In this document: one piece after another, positions 7,838 to 15,742 of the stretch
How the letters are laid out: each line of letters begins with the position of its first letter
How positions within the stretch are numbered: position 1 is the stretch's first letter
NCBI RefSeq assembly: GCF_014649835.1
Contig: NZ_BMTU01000015.1
Location: 111,813 to 175,812 of the forward strand
From: Streptomyces pilosus
Lineage (GTDB): Bacteria; Actinomycetota; Actinomycetes; Streptomycetales; Streptomycetaceae
Direction of reading: 5' to 3'
Length of the DNA stretch: 64,000 bases
Notes under the pieces: model-generated
The model's input: only the letters and a program-made list of their open reading frames with translations
The model's database searches: none
What the model was told of the DNA's origin: nothing
Translations under genes and position numbers: made by a program

Positions 7838-8628
7838 GCGGCCTTCCCGGGTTCGTGGATACGGTCGAGCTGCTGCCCGAGGAGCACGGCGACGCTCCGG
7901 GTGTCGAGCGGCTTCCCACCGTCCGCGGTGAGGGTGACGAGGACGTCTGCGGCGTGAGCCGTGCAGCGCATCGACGCGAGCCGGGACGCCCGGTTCCCGG
8001 ACGCCACGAAGCAGGTGGCGCTGTCGTGGCCCTCGACCGCGGGACCCTCGCGCGAGGTGTCGGCGGCGCCGAGCAGCTCGGTCCGGGACGTCGCCAGGTC
8101 CCGCGCGGAATCCCGGTCCTTCATCCGGGTGAGCACGATGCTCACGGTGGAGATCTCGCTCTCGCTGTAGACGCTGAGCGATCCGCTGAAATAGCTGCGC
8201 ATCGCGGTTTCCTCGACGCGGTGGCTGTCGATTTCCTTCTCCCACCGATCGCGCTGGGCGCGCGGTAGATCCCCCGACGCCTTCTTGAGCAGTTCCACCG
8301 CCGCGGCTCCCCCGAGCCGCGTGTCCGAACCGAACTCGGCGAGGTCCGGCCCGCGCAGCCAGCCGTCGTGCCCGTACGGGACGAGCATCGCGGCCGGCCC
8401 CCGCGTCTCCGCCGCCGTCCCTTCGGCCGCGGCCGCCGAGGGGGTCCCCCAGCGGGGGGTTCCCGCGTCCCGGTCCGCGTTCTGCACGGTCACGACCGTG
8501 TAGCCGCCTGTGGCGACGACGGCTCCGGCCAGCAGCACCGAGCCGGCGACGGCGGCGGCGCGCGTCCGCCGCGCGGTCCGCTTCCCGGTGGTGGCGGGCT
8601 CGGGCGTCCGCTTCTCCGTCCCGCTCAC
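7834..8628 (-). CDS. Membrane-anchored protein, second gene of a paralogous triplet
   Basis: A 264-residue protein with a basic N-terminus, one transmembrane helix (about 22-42, AAAVAGSVLLAGAVVATGGY) and an extracellular domain of about 220 residues. It shares the GHDGWLRGPDLAEF region with its neighbours at lower similarity. Two extracellular cysteines (TCFVAS, MRCTAH) could form a disulfide. The GTG at 8628 overlaps the preceding stop by GTGA, and the end overlaps the next start by ATGA. Function unknown; possibly an envelope sensor or accessory. Confidence 0.75.
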   Translation of the reverse strand: MSGTEKRTPEPATTGKRTARRTRAAAVAGSVLLAGAVVATGGYTVVTVQNADRDAGTPRWGTPSAAAAEGTAAETRGPAAMLVPYGHDGWLRGPDLAEFGSDTRLGGAAAVELLKKASGDLPRAQRDRWEKEIDSHRVEETAMRSYFSGSLSVYSESEISTVSIVLTRMKDRDSARDLATSRTELLGAADTSREGPAVEGHDSATCFVASGNRASRLASMRCTAHAADVLVTLTADGGKPLDTRSVAVLLGQQLDRIHEPGKAA

Positions 8629-9425
8629 AGTCGCTCCATCTGCCGCTCGGCCAGGTCCAGGATCGTCTTCCTGCTGACGCGCTCGCTCCCGTACACCCGG
8701 ATCTCCATCACGACGTCCCCCCGCCACCCGTACGCCTCCGCGCTGTACAGGGGCTCGTAGCCGGACTCGGTCTCGGCGCGGTTGTGGACGTACGCCCGGC
8801 CGTTCCCGGTGCCCGGTACGGCCCAGCTGTCCGTGTCCCGCTCCGCTTCCGCCCCGCCCTGGAGGTGGTCGACGCTCAGGTCGGCCCCCAGGGCCTTCTC
8901 CTGCCGGAACTGGACCAGCTGGATCTCCACGCGGTATCCGTCGTCCACCCAGCCGGTGACGGCCGCCCGGCGGAACTCGTCCATGCCGTACCGCCCGAAA
9001 GCCAGTTCCGGACGGTCGTAGTCGCCGGCGTAGTCGGCGAGGTCCCTCCAGCCGTCGTCGCCCATCGGCCGGTCGGCCTTCCCGGCCCCCGGCGGCTTCT
9101 CGAGCAGCAGCGCGCGCAGGTCGCCGTCGGTCCTCACGCGCCGGTCCTGGGCGGCCGGCAGGGGCGCGGGTGCCTTGCCCGTCGCCTGGGGGAGCACCGG
9201 CTGCGACAGCGGCGGCAGCGGGGTGGGCTCACGGCCGGCCTGGACGAGGTAGCCGGTGCACGTGCCGGCGAACAGGCCCAGCACCAGGGCCGTACCGATC
9301 AGCGCGGCCGTCCGCCCGGGTCGCCGCCCGTGTCCCCCGGACGCGTCCGCGGACGGGCCCGCCTCCGGCTCGCCGGCCGAACTCGGCGCGTCCGGCGCAT
9401 CGTTGGCTTTATCGGGTTGTTCCAC
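8625..9425 (-). CDS. Membrane-anchored protein, first gene of a paralogous triplet
   Basis: A 266-residue protein: acidic disordered cytoplasmic N-terminus, one transmembrane helix (about 34-55, ALIGTALVLGLFAGTCTGYL), then an extracellular domain with DGDLRALLL and GDDGWRDLADYA, the motifs shared with the gene at 7004-7837. The GTG at 9425 is chosen because GGGGG lies 5 nt upstream; GTG codons at 9437 and 9470 are alternatives. It heads a coupled three-gene operon and is divergent from the DsrE-like gene at 9525. No domain I can name. Confidence 0.75.
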   Translation of the reverse strand: MEQPDKANDAPDAPSSAGEPEAGPSADASGGHGRRPGRTAALIGTALVLGLFAGTCTGYLVQAGREPTPLPPLSQPVLPQATGKAPAPLPAAQDRRVRTDGDLRALLLEKPPGAGKADRPMGDDGWRDLADYAGDYDRPELAFGRYGMDEFRRAAVTGWVDDGYRVEIQLVQFRQEKALGADLSVDHLQGGAEAERDTDSWAVPGTGNGRAYVHNRAETESGYEPLYSAEAYGWRGDVVMEIRVYGSERVSRKTILDLAERQMERL

Positions 9426-9524
9426 AACATCCCCCACAGAAGGTGAAGCGCGTTCGGAGGACGCGCGCACAGGAGACCCCCGGCCGTCGGCCTGAGTTGT
9501 GGCGTTCGTGATTACGATTCGGTC

Positions 9525-9887
9525 ATGGCGAAAAAGCTCGTGATCAAGGTGACCGCCGGTACCGACGCCCCCGAACGCTGCTCACAGGCGTTCACGGTGG
9601 CGGCGGTGGCCGCGGCCAGTGGTGTCGAGGTCTCCCTGTGGCTCACCGGGGAGTCCGCGTGGTTCGCCCTGCCGGACCGTGCCGCCGATTTCGAACTGCC
9701 GCACTCCGCGCCGCTGCCGGACCTGCTGGACTCGATCCTGGCGGGCGGCCGGGTCACCCTGTGCACGCAGTGCGCGGCCCGCCGGGACATCACGGAGAAG
9801 GACGTCCTGGAGGGCGTGCGCATCGCCGGCGCGCAGGTCTTCGTGCAGGAGGCGATGGCGGACGGCGCCCAGGCGCTCGTCTACTGA
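9525..9887 (+). CDS. DsrE/DsrF-like family protein
   Basis: A 120-residue DsrE-fold protein. It begins KKLVIKVTAGTDAPERCSQAF and contains the family's small-molecule/sulfur-binding core with a CTQC pair at about residues 84-87, usable for persulfide or redox chemistry. DsrE-like proteins take part in sulfur transfer, which fits the sulfurtransferase genes 1.1 kb away, but a specific role is not shown. The last 7 nt overlap the convergent VOC gene. Confidence 0.8.
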   Translation: MAKKLVIKVTAGTDAPERCSQAFTVAAVAAASGVEVSLWLTGESAWFALPDRAADFELPHSAPLPDLLDSILAGGRVTLCTQCAARRDITEKDVLEGVRIAGAQVFVQEAMADGAQALVY

Positions 9888-10267
9888 GCGGCCCGCACCC
9901 ACAGGCAGAACGGATGCCCGGAGGGGTCGAACAGCACCCGCACGTCGTCCTGCGGCTGCTCCCCGGCGAGCGTCGCCCCCTCCGCCACCGCGCGGGCGGT
10001 CTCGGCTTCCAGGTCGTCGACCTCGACGTCGAGGTGCAGCATCATCTGCTGGTCGCCGGGGTTCCGCGCCGGCCAGACCGGCGGGACGTACTCCGGCTCG
10101 GTCTCGAAGGCGAGCGCCGTGCCCGCGGCGCCGTCCGGCGGTCCGATCAGCACCCAGTGGGGTTCCTCGGCGCGCATCTCGTAGCCGAGGAGCCGCGTGT
10201 AGAAGCGGGCCAGCTCGTGCGCGTCACGCGCGTCGAGCACGACGGTGGAGAGCCTGGCAGCGCACAT
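9881..10267 (-). CDS. VOC-superfamily (glyoxalase-like) protein
   Basis: A 128-residue single vicinal-oxygen-chelate module: STVVLDARDAHELARFYTRLLGYEM at the N-terminus and FDPSGHPFCLWV at the C-terminus are the classic beta-alpha-beta-beta-beta ends, including the metal-ligand-like HLDVEV strand. Substrate unknown; members range from glyoxalases to drug-binding proteins. The DUF3099 gene ends 10 nt upstream on the same strand, so the two are probably cotranscribed. Confidence 0.82.
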   Translation of the reverse strand: MCAARLSTVVLDARDAHELARFYTRLLGYEMRAEEPHWVLIGPPDGAAGTALAFETEPEYVPPVWPARNPGDQQMMLHLDVEVDDLEAETARAVAEGATLAGEQPQDDVRVLFDPSGHPFCLWVRAAQ

Positions 10268-10277
10268 GGCCCCCTTC

Positions 10278-10538
10278 CTACCGGGGGCCCTTCCTGCCGT
10301 CCAGCTCGTCCCACCATTCGTCGGACTTCGGGTCGCCGGTGGGGTCGTCCCACCAGCGGTCGTCGGGTCCGCGCCGGTTCGCGACGATCGCGGCGAGCGG
10401 CGGGATGACCATGGCGACCAGGCACATCGCGACGGCGGCCGGCACCGACCAGAGCCGTACGACGCCCCACGCCAGGACGAACAACCCGATGCAGGTGCCC
10501 ATCATGACGAAGTAGGTGTGCCGCCTGCGCGCGTACAT
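10278..10538 (-). CDS. DUF3099 small membrane protein
   Basis: An 86-residue protein with two transmembrane helices (about 8-26, TYFVMMGTCIGLFVLAWGVV, and about 31-49, VPAAVAMCLVAMVIPPLAAI) and a charged C-terminal tail with DDRWWDDP and DEWWDELDGRKGPR. This matches the actinobacterial DUF3099 family, function unknown. The ATG at 10538 is the only sensible start. Confidence 0.82.
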   Translation of the reverse strand: MYARRRHTYFVMMGTCIGLFVLAWGVVRLWSVPAAVAMCLVAMVIPPLAAIVANRRGPDDRWWDDPTGDPKSDEWWDELDGRKGPR

Positions 10539-10569
10539 GTCTCCAGCGTAGGTCCGCGGGTCCGGACGT

Positions 10570-10620
10570 GCCGGAGGGCCGCATCCCGGGCGTCCAACCC
10601 GTGGGATGCGGCCCTCCGGC
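10570..10620 (-). terminator. Strong intrinsic-type hairpin after sseC
   Basis: Perfect 18-bp inverted repeat: GCCGGAGGGCCGCATCCC (10570-10587) pairs with its complement at 10603-10620 across a 15-nt loop. It lies just downstream of the sseC-like stop at 10634 and has no T-run, as is common in Streptomyces. Confidence 0.8.
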
Positions 10621-10633
10621 CGTCATCGTGTCC

Positions 10634-10921
10634 TCAGACCGCGATCGCGACCTCGGCCAGGCCGCCCGTCCGGGCGACGACCGTGCGGTCGGCGGTGCCG
10701 CCGGGCACCAGGGCGCGGACGGTCCAGGTGCCCTCCGCCGCGTAGAAGCGGAACTGTCCGGTGGCGGAGGTCGGAACCTCCGCGGTGAACTCGCCGGTCG
10801 AGTCCAGCAGACGGACGTAGCCCGTCACCGGCTCGCCGTCGCGGGTCACCTGGCCCTGGATGGTGGTCTCACCGGGCTTGATCGTCGAGGCGTCCGGGCC
10901 GCCGGCCTTCGCACCGCACAT
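10634..10921 (-). CDS. sseC: SseC-like DUF1416 protein
   Basis: A 95-residue protein that in actinobacteria travels with the CysA/SseA thiosulfate sulfurtransferase. It begins MCGAKAGG and continues as a beta-rich, carboxypeptidase-regulatory-like fold (GQVTRDGEPVTGYVRLLD, GQFRFYAAEGTWTVRALVPGG). The conserved CGA near the N-terminus suggests a functional cysteine. Molecular role unknown. It is the second gene of the operon led by the cysteine leader peptide, 41 nt after cysA. Confidence 0.88.
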   Translation of the reverse strand: MCGAKAGGPDASTIKPGETTIQGQVTRDGEPVTGYVRLLDSTGEFTAEVPTSATGQFRFYAAEGTWTVRALVPGGTADRTVVARTGGLAEVAIAV

Positions 10922-10962
10922 GTCGTACTCCTGAAGTGGTCTGGAAAGGTCGGTCGGGAGGG

Positions 10963-11808
10963 TTACTTGGCGGGGCCGAGCTCGATCGGCACGCCGACGA
11001 GGGAGCCGTACTCGGTCCAGGAGCCGTCGTAGTTCTTGACGTTCTCCACGCCGAGCAGCTCGTGCAGCACGAACCAGGTCAGCGCGGAGCGCTCACCGAT
11101 GCGGCACAGGGCGATGGTGTCCTTGGACAGGTCGACCTGCTCGTCCTCGTAGAGCGCCTTGAGCTCCTCGTCGGACTTGAAGGTGCCGTCGTCGTTGGCG
11201 TTCTTGGACCACGGGATGTTGCGGGAGGTCGGCACGTGGCCGGGGCGCTGCGACTGCTCCTGCGGCAGGTGGGCCGGGGCGAGCAGCTTGCCGGAGAACT
11301 CGTCGGGCGAGCGCACGTCGACGATGTTCTGGTTGCCGATCGCGGCCACGACGTCGTCGCGGAAGGCGCGGATGGACGCGTCCTGCGGCTTGGCCTTGTA
11401 GTCGGTCTTCGGGCGCTCCGGCACCTCGTCGCCGGGGACCAGCTCGCGGGCGTCGAGCTCCCACTTCTTGCGGCCGCCGTCGAGGAGCTTGACGTTCTCG
11501 TGGCCGTACAGCTTGAAGTACCAGTAGGCGTACGAGGCGAACCAGTTGTTGTTGCCGCCGTAGAGGACGACCGTGTGGTCGTTGCCGATGCCCTTGTCCG
11601 ACAGGAGCTTCTCGAAGCCCTCCTGGTCGACGAAGTCACGGCGGACCGGGTCCTGGAGGTCCTTGGTCCAGTCGATCCGGATGGCGTTCTTGATGTGGTT
11701 CTTCTCGTAGGCGGTGGTGTCCTCGTCCACCTCGACGATGGCGATGGTCGGGTCGTCCAGGTGCTCCTGGACCCAGTCGGCGTCGACCAGTACGTCGCTG
11801 CGGCTCAT
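10963..11808 (-). CDS. cysA: Thiosulfate sulfurtransferase (rhodanese)
   Basis: A 281-residue two-domain rhodanese. The N-terminal inactive domain spans about 1-140 and the C-terminal catalytic domain about 150-281, with the active-site loop CRIGERS, in which Cys carries the persulfide. It moves sulfane sulfur from thiosulfate to acceptors such as cyanide or thiols. The ATG at 11808 follows GGAGGAG 6 nt upstream; a longer reading to 12111 overlays the leader peptide and is rejected. The operon is cysA-sseC, preceded by a cysteine leader, so it is likely controlled by cysteine supply. Confidence 0.9.
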   Translation of the reverse strand: MSRSDVLVDADWVQEHLDDPTIAIVEVDEDTTAYEKNHIKNAIRIDWTKDLQDPVRRDFVDQEGFEKLLSDKGIGNDHTVVLYGGNNNWFASYAYWYFKLYGHENVKLLDGGRKKWELDARELVPGDEVPERPKTDYKAKPQDASIRAFRDDVVAAIGNQNIVDVRSPDEFSGKLLAPAHLPQEQSQRPGHVPTSRNIPWSKNANDDGTFKSDEELKALYEDEQVDLSKDTIALCRIGERSALTWFVLHELLGVENVKNYDGSWTEYGSLVGVPIELGPAK

Positions 11809-11909
11809 GCTTTTCTCCTCCGGGGCAGTTGGCGGGGGGTACGAACGAGAGGTGCGCGGCGGCCAGGGCGGGCCGGCGCACGGGTGCCCTCGACGGGCGG
11901 GGTGAGGAT

Positions 11910-11929
11910 GCGGACGCCGACGCGTCCGC
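11910..11929 (-). promoter_or_regulatory. Stem-loop directly after the cysteine leader stop codon
   Basis: GCGGACGC-GTCG-GCGTCCGC on the minus strand is a perfect 8-bp stem with a 4-nt loop, starting immediately after the TGA of the leader peptide. Its position suggests that a ribosome stalled in or released from the leader would alter folding upstream of cysA. The attenuation mechanism is inferred. Confidence 0.55.
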
Positions 11930-12037
11930 TCAGAAAGTGCGACAGAGCATGGCGGCGACGCGGCACAGGTCCACTGCCCGCCGCTTCGTGAGATCCGCCC
12001 GTCCCCGCGACTGGGGGACGCTTGTCTGACACCGCAT
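11930..12037 (-). CDS. Cysteine-containing leader peptide upstream of cysA-sseC
   Basis: A 35-codon ORF on the minus strand, ATG at 12037, ending VDLCRVAAMLCRTF then TGA. It has three cysteines, two close to the end. The VDLxRVA...C ending resembles the 'putative leader peptide' family found before sulfur-assimilation genes in Streptomyces and mycobacteria, where cysteine scarcity stalls the ribosome. The ATG lies 7 nt after a -10 hexamer, so the transcript is probably leaderless. The stop is about 120 nt upstream of cysA and is followed at once by a stem-loop. Confidence 0.75.
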   Translation of the reverse strand: MRCQTSVPQSRGRADLTKRRAVDLCRVAAMLCRTF

Positions 12038-12044
12038 GGGGTCG

Positions 12045-12074
12045 ATCGTAAGGAGGACAGGGCGGACATGTCAC
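12045..12074 (-). promoter_or_regulatory. Promoter of the leader-cysA-sseC operon
   Basis: On the minus strand, GTGACA (12069-12074) and TACGAT (12045-12050) are separated by 18 bp, and the leader ATG begins 7 nt after the -10. This is the geometry of a housekeeping promoter giving a leaderless transcript. Confidence 0.6.
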
Positions 12075-12243
12075 CGGCATGTCGCATGCTGAGACGAGAT
12101 CGTCCGACCACCGAGACCGATGGGCCCCGGAGTCACCCCCCGCCCGGCCCCGGACCCCGGGCCCCCGGTCCTCACATCTGCAGTGCGGACGCCCCCGTCT
12201 CGCCTGACGGACACCGGCCGTCTCCGCCGGGTCCCCCCGGGTG

Positions 12244-12984
12244 TCACCCGACCAGTCGGACGTCGGAACCCTTCACCACGATGTCCACACCGTTGCGGGC
12301 CGCCTCGACCCGGTCCAGGCGGATGCCGCCCGGGAGGCCGTCGATCTTCTGCTCGAAGTCGGTGATCCGCCGCACCCGCGACTCGGCGAGCGCGACCCCG
12401 CCGAACTCGGGCAGCGCGTCGGCCTTCACCCGCACGGTGTCACCGTCCACGACGGTCACCGAGCTGAGCACGGAGACCGGCTCGGGCAGCTTGGTGCCGA
12501 GCACGGTGGCCTCCACCGCCACCTTGATCTTCCCGTTGCCGCCGTCGGAAAGACCGACGACCTCGGCGGTGACACCGGGAGCCACCTGGGTCGCCTCGGA
12601 CTTGGCCTGCTGCAGCAGTTCGTCGTAGGCGACGGTCGCGGTGCCGGTGGCGCTGTCGGCGACGGCGGAGCTGAAGTCGCTGGAGAAGTCGACGCCCCTC
12701 ATGTCGGCGCGCAGGTCGCCGATCCGGATCTTCCGGCCGCCGTCACCGGTGCCGGCCTCGTAGCCCTCGATGCCGACCTGCACCTCGTCGAGGGTGCCGC
12801 CGGCGACCTGGGTCAGGAAGGGGAAGCCCTTGATGGACACGTCGGGGGTGGACGCGAGGTTCTCGTTCGCCTTCAGGCGGTCCGCCGCCTCGCCCTCGGC
12901 GAGGTTGACCGCGACGCGGTCCACGATCACGAAGATCCCGCCCAGTATCACGAGGACGACGAGCAGTATTCGCAGTGCGCGCAT
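12244..12984 (-). CDS. LmeA-like DUF2993 phospholipid-binding protein
   Basis: A 246-residue envelope protein. An N-terminal hydrophobic signal/anchor (about 3-21, ALRILLVVLVILGGIFVIV) precedes a long beta-rich domain typical of DUF2993 (GFPFLTQVAGGTLDEVQV; GLPGGIRLDRVEAARNGVDI). The mycobacterial relative LmeA binds phospholipid in the periplasm and supports lipoglycan maturation; a lipid-binding role here is inferred from that. Monocistronic, with about 180 nt to the next gene on either side. Confidence 0.85.
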   Translation of the reverse strand: MRALRILLVVLVILGGIFVIVDRVAVNLAEGEAADRLKANENLASTPDVSIKGFPFLTQVAGGTLDEVQVGIEGYEAGTGDGGRKIRIGDLRADMRGVDFSSDFSSAVADSATGTATVAYDELLQQAKSEATQVAPGVTAEVVGLSDGGNGKIKVAVEATVLGTKLPEPVSVLSSVTVVDGDTVRVKADALPEFGGVALAESRVRRITDFEQKIDGLPGGIRLDRVEAARNGVDIVVKGSDVRLVG

Positions 12985-13161
12985 GCGGTGTTTCCCCCAC
13001 CTGTGCTGGTCCGACGGCGTTGCCGACGACCGGCCGGCCGTCCAGCGCGAGGGTAACGCGCGGGTGTGGCGGGACCGGATTATTGTCGATCACTTGTGAC
13101 AGGTGCCCGGCCGCCTCCCGCGCGAACGTGTCCGCGGGAGGGCGGAGCCGGAGCGGTCCGG

Positions 13162-14343
13162 TCAGGCGAACACGCGGCCCAGCACGTGCACCGCGGGTCC
13201 CGCCGCCGCCAGCGGCAGCGCGACACCCGCCGTGAAGTGCACGAACCGCGACGGGTAGTCGTAGGCGGCGACCCGGTGGCCGATCAGCGCGCAGACGGCC
13301 GCACCGGCGCCCGTCGCCGCGCCGGAGGCGTCCATCCCGCCGACCGCGAACCCGGCCGCCGCCGCGGCCGCCAGCGCGGCCACCACGGACGCCGCGGTCG
13401 GCAGCGGCAGCGCCCGCGCCACGATCGCCGCCGCCACGGCGACCGCGCCCGCGGTGACCGCGTCGGCGTCCGCCGCCAGGTAGCCGCCCGCCGCGATCGC
13501 CAGCGCCGCCGCGGCGACCGTCGCCATCAGCCCGTACATCCGCTCGTCGGGATCCGCGTGCGACCGCAGCTGCAGCACCAGGGACAGCAGCACCCACACC
13601 CCCAGCGTCCCGATGATCGCCGCGGGCGACCGGTCCGACGCCAGCAGCGCCGCGTCGGCGGCCAGCGCGCCGAGGAAGCCCAGCGCGATCCCCTGCCGGG
13701 CGGGCCACATCCCGTTCAGCCGGAACCAGCCGGCCGCCGTGACGGCCTGGAGGACCACCAGCGGCACGAGCAGCGCGTACGTCCCGAGCGCCGCCCCGCC
13801 CGCGAGGAGCAGTCCCAGCACCGCGGTGAGCACCGCGGGCTGCATGCCGGGGTCGATGATCGGCGAACGCCCCTCGGCCCGCGCCCGCTGCGCGTCGGTG
13901 ACCCGGGAGTTCCCGCCCAGCGTGGCGGGCCCGTACTCGGGGCCGGCCTCCTGCTGCGCCACGGACCGCGCGACGGGCTGCTGTTGCGGCTGCGGTTGCG
14001 ACACCGGCTGGGGCTGTGCGTGCGGCTGCGGCTGCGGCTGGTACACCGGCCGGGGTTGCGGTTGCGGCTGCGACACCGGCTGCTGCGGGGGCAGGTACGA
14101 GGTCTCCTCAGCGGCCGCCGTCACCGGCGGCTGCATCTGCGTCTCCCACGTCTGCCCCTGCCACTGCTGCGTGTACTGCTGGTCGGCGTACGGATCGTCG
14201 TACCCCTGCTGCTGCCCGGGCCAGGACGGCGACTGCTGGTGCTGCGGCTGCTGGTGCTGCGGCTGCTGCTGATACGGCTGTTGCCGCGGCTGTTCCGGCT
14301 GCTGCTGGTACGGGTCGTACCCCCCGTACGGCTGGTTCGTCAT
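13162..14343 (-). CDS. Membrane protein with Gln/Pro-rich cytoplasmic domain
   Basis: A 393-residue protein. The first 120 residues or so are low-complexity Gln/Pro/Tyr (QQPQHQQ, QPQPQPRP repeats). After a short linker (about 150-165) follow eight or so hydrophobic segments rich in Ala to the C-terminus. Function unknown; such tails usually mediate weak interactions. The ATG at 14343 is preferred over 14349 because AGGAGG ends 6 nt upstream. That AGGAGG lies inside the last codons of the MoaD-like gene, and the two genes overlap by ATGA. Confidence 0.8.
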   Translation of the reverse strand: MTNQPYGGYDPYQQQPEQPRQQPYQQQPQHQQPQHQQSPSWPGQQQGYDDPYADQQYTQQWQGQTWETQMQPPVTAAAEETSYLPPQQPVSQPQPQPRPVYQPQPQPHAQPQPVSQPQPQQQPVARSVAQQEAGPEYGPATLGGNSRVTDAQRARAEGRSPIIDPGMQPAVLTAVLGLLLAGGAALGTYALLVPLVVLQAVTAAGWFRLNGMWPARQGIALGFLGALAADAALLASDRSPAAIIGTLGVWVLLSLVLQLRSHADPDERMYGLMATVAAAALAIAAGGYLAADADAVTAGAVAVAAAIVARALPLPTAASVVAALAAAAAAGFAVGGMDASGAATGAGAAVCALIGHRVAAYDYPSRFVHFTAGVALPLAAAGPAVHVLGRVFA

Positions 14344-14600
14344 CGACATCCTCCTGCGAACGGCGGAAGCACCTCGACCGTGCCGCCGTCGGCCAGCCGT
14401 ACCGCGTCGTGCGCGCGCTTGCCCACGGGATCACCGTCGACGAGGAACGAGCACCGCAGCAGCACGCGCGTCAGTTCGCCGGGGTGCCGCTCGCGCACGG
14501 AGGCGAGCGCGTCGGCGAGCGTGGCCGCCTCGTACGCCTCCTCGGCCACCCCGGCCGCGGCCTTGGCGGCGGCCCAGTACCGCACCGTGACCTTTGCCAT
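14340..14600 (-). CDS. MoaD/ThiS-like ubiquitin-fold sulfur-carrier protein ending in GGCR
   Basis: An 86-residue beta-grasp protein: VTVRYWAAAKAAAG at the N-terminus and GGTVEVLPPFAGG near the end are MoaD/ThiS hallmarks. The active diGly (G83-G84) is not terminal; two residues, C85-R86, follow before the stop. Sulfur carriers with a masked GG, such as QbsE (GG-CF), need a JAMM-type protease to expose it. GAGG sits upstream of the ATG at 14600. It is translationally coupled to the downstream membrane-protein gene. Partner enzymes are not in the window. Confidence 0.82.
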   Translation of the reverse strand: MAKVTVRYWAAAKAAAGVAEEAYEAATLADALASVRERHPGELTRVLLRCSFLVDGDPVGKRAHDAVRLADGGTVEVLPPFAGGCR

Positions 14601-14648
14601 GTGCTGGTTCCTCAATCGGAGATCGGTTTGACGGTGGACACCGTCAGG

Positions 14649-15494
14649 CTAGCCCGCCCGGGCGACCACCCAGTCCCCTATCCGCCCGAGCAGCGGCTCC
14701 GGTGCCGCGTTCTCCGCGTGCCCCATGCCGGCCTCGACCCACAGCTCCCCGTGCTCCCCGGCGGCGGCCGCCAGCATCCGCGGGTGGTCGAGCGGGAAGT
14801 ACCCGTCCTGGTCCCCGTGCACGATGAGCAGCGGCGTGGGCGCGATCCGCGGCACCGCCTCGACCGGCGACAGCGGCACCGGGTCCCACTGCCGGTGGTG
14901 GATCCGCGTGCGCAGTCCGTACCGGCCCAGCAGCCTCCCGGACGGCCGGGTCACCAGCCAGTGCAGGCGCCGCATGGGGGCGGTGCCCCGGTAGAACCAG
15001 CGCGCGGGCGCACTCACCGACACCACGGCGTCCACACGTGCCTCGCGGCTGATCGCGGCCTGCCGCAGCACCACGGAACCGCCCATGGAGAACCCGACGG
15101 TGGCCACCCGCCCGTGCCCCAGGTCGCGCGCCCACCCGACGACCGCCGCGAGGTCGTACACCTCCCGGTCGCCCACGGTCGACCGTCCGCCCGACGCCCC
15201 GTGTCCCCGGAAGGAGAAGGTGATGACGCTCCCGTGTCGGGAGAGGGCCCGTGCCGCCCGCCGCACGTGAGGCCGGTCCGCGTCGCCGGTGAACCCGTGC
15301 GCGATCACGAGAACGAGATCGCGGGAATCGTCGGCTCCCGGTTCGTATACGGAATCGATGGCCACGCCGTCCGCCGTGCGCAGGAACGTCCGCAAAGGCG
15401 CCCCGCGCCGTGTTACGTCATCCGTCTCGGGATATGGACGAATGGCGGATGGAACGGTGGATCGCGCCACATGACCTGCCGCACCGGTGCTCAT
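14649..15494 (-). CDS. Alpha/beta hydrolase
   Basis: A 281-residue hydrolase. The nucleophile elbow is GFSMGGS, with the catalytic serine; the oxyanion region is AHGFTGDADRP. The acid is expected in VHGDQDGYFP and the histidine in GMGHAENAAPEP. These features resemble the acyl-lipase/dienelactone-hydrolase-like group; substrate unknown. The ATG at 15494 gives the protein MSTGAAGH; longer in-frame readings run into the glnR promoter region. Probably the first gene of an operon with the MoaD-like and membrane-protein genes. Confidence 0.82.
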   Translation of the reverse strand: MSTGAAGHVARSTVPSAIRPYPETDDVTRRGAPLRTFLRTADGVAIDSVYEPGADDSRDLVLVIAHGFTGDADRPHVRRAARALSRHGSVITFSFRGHGASGGRSTVGDREVYDLAAVVGWARDLGHGRVATVGFSMGGSVVLRQAAISREARVDAVVSVSAPARWFYRGTAPMRRLHWLVTRPSGRLLGRYGLRTRIHHRQWDPVPLSPVEAVPRIAPTPLLIVHGDQDGYFPLDHPRMLAAAAGEHGELWVEAGMGHAENAAPEPLLGRIGDWVVARAG

Positions 15495-15516
15495 GTCGGC
15501 TATTCTGCTGCGAAGA

Positions 15517-15548
15517 GGACTCGGGCAGCGAAGCCCCCGGGTCCTTTT
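15517..15548 (+). terminator. Terminator-like hairpin with T-run in the glnR upstream region
   Basis: GGACTCGGG (15517-15525) pairs with CCCGGGTCC (15536-15544), including one G-T pair, across a 10-nt loop and is followed by TTTT. It is 195 nt upstream of glnR and inside the divergent gap, so it does not end any visible gene. It may terminate a short upstream RNA or act as an attenuator for glnR. Confidence 0.5.
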
Positions 15549-15742
15549 GTGCTTTCGGAAGCGTTGTATACGAACGCGGGAAACCGTGCCGTGTACGGGC
15601 CGTCGAACGCACGTGGCAATGCCGTAAACGTCCTCGCAGGGACCGAGGAGGAACCAGACGTTATGGGCGAGCGAACCGTGCACGACAGCAGGACGGCCCC
15701 GCACCGGGCACCCCGGACGATCCCGGCAGGTGAGGAGACACG

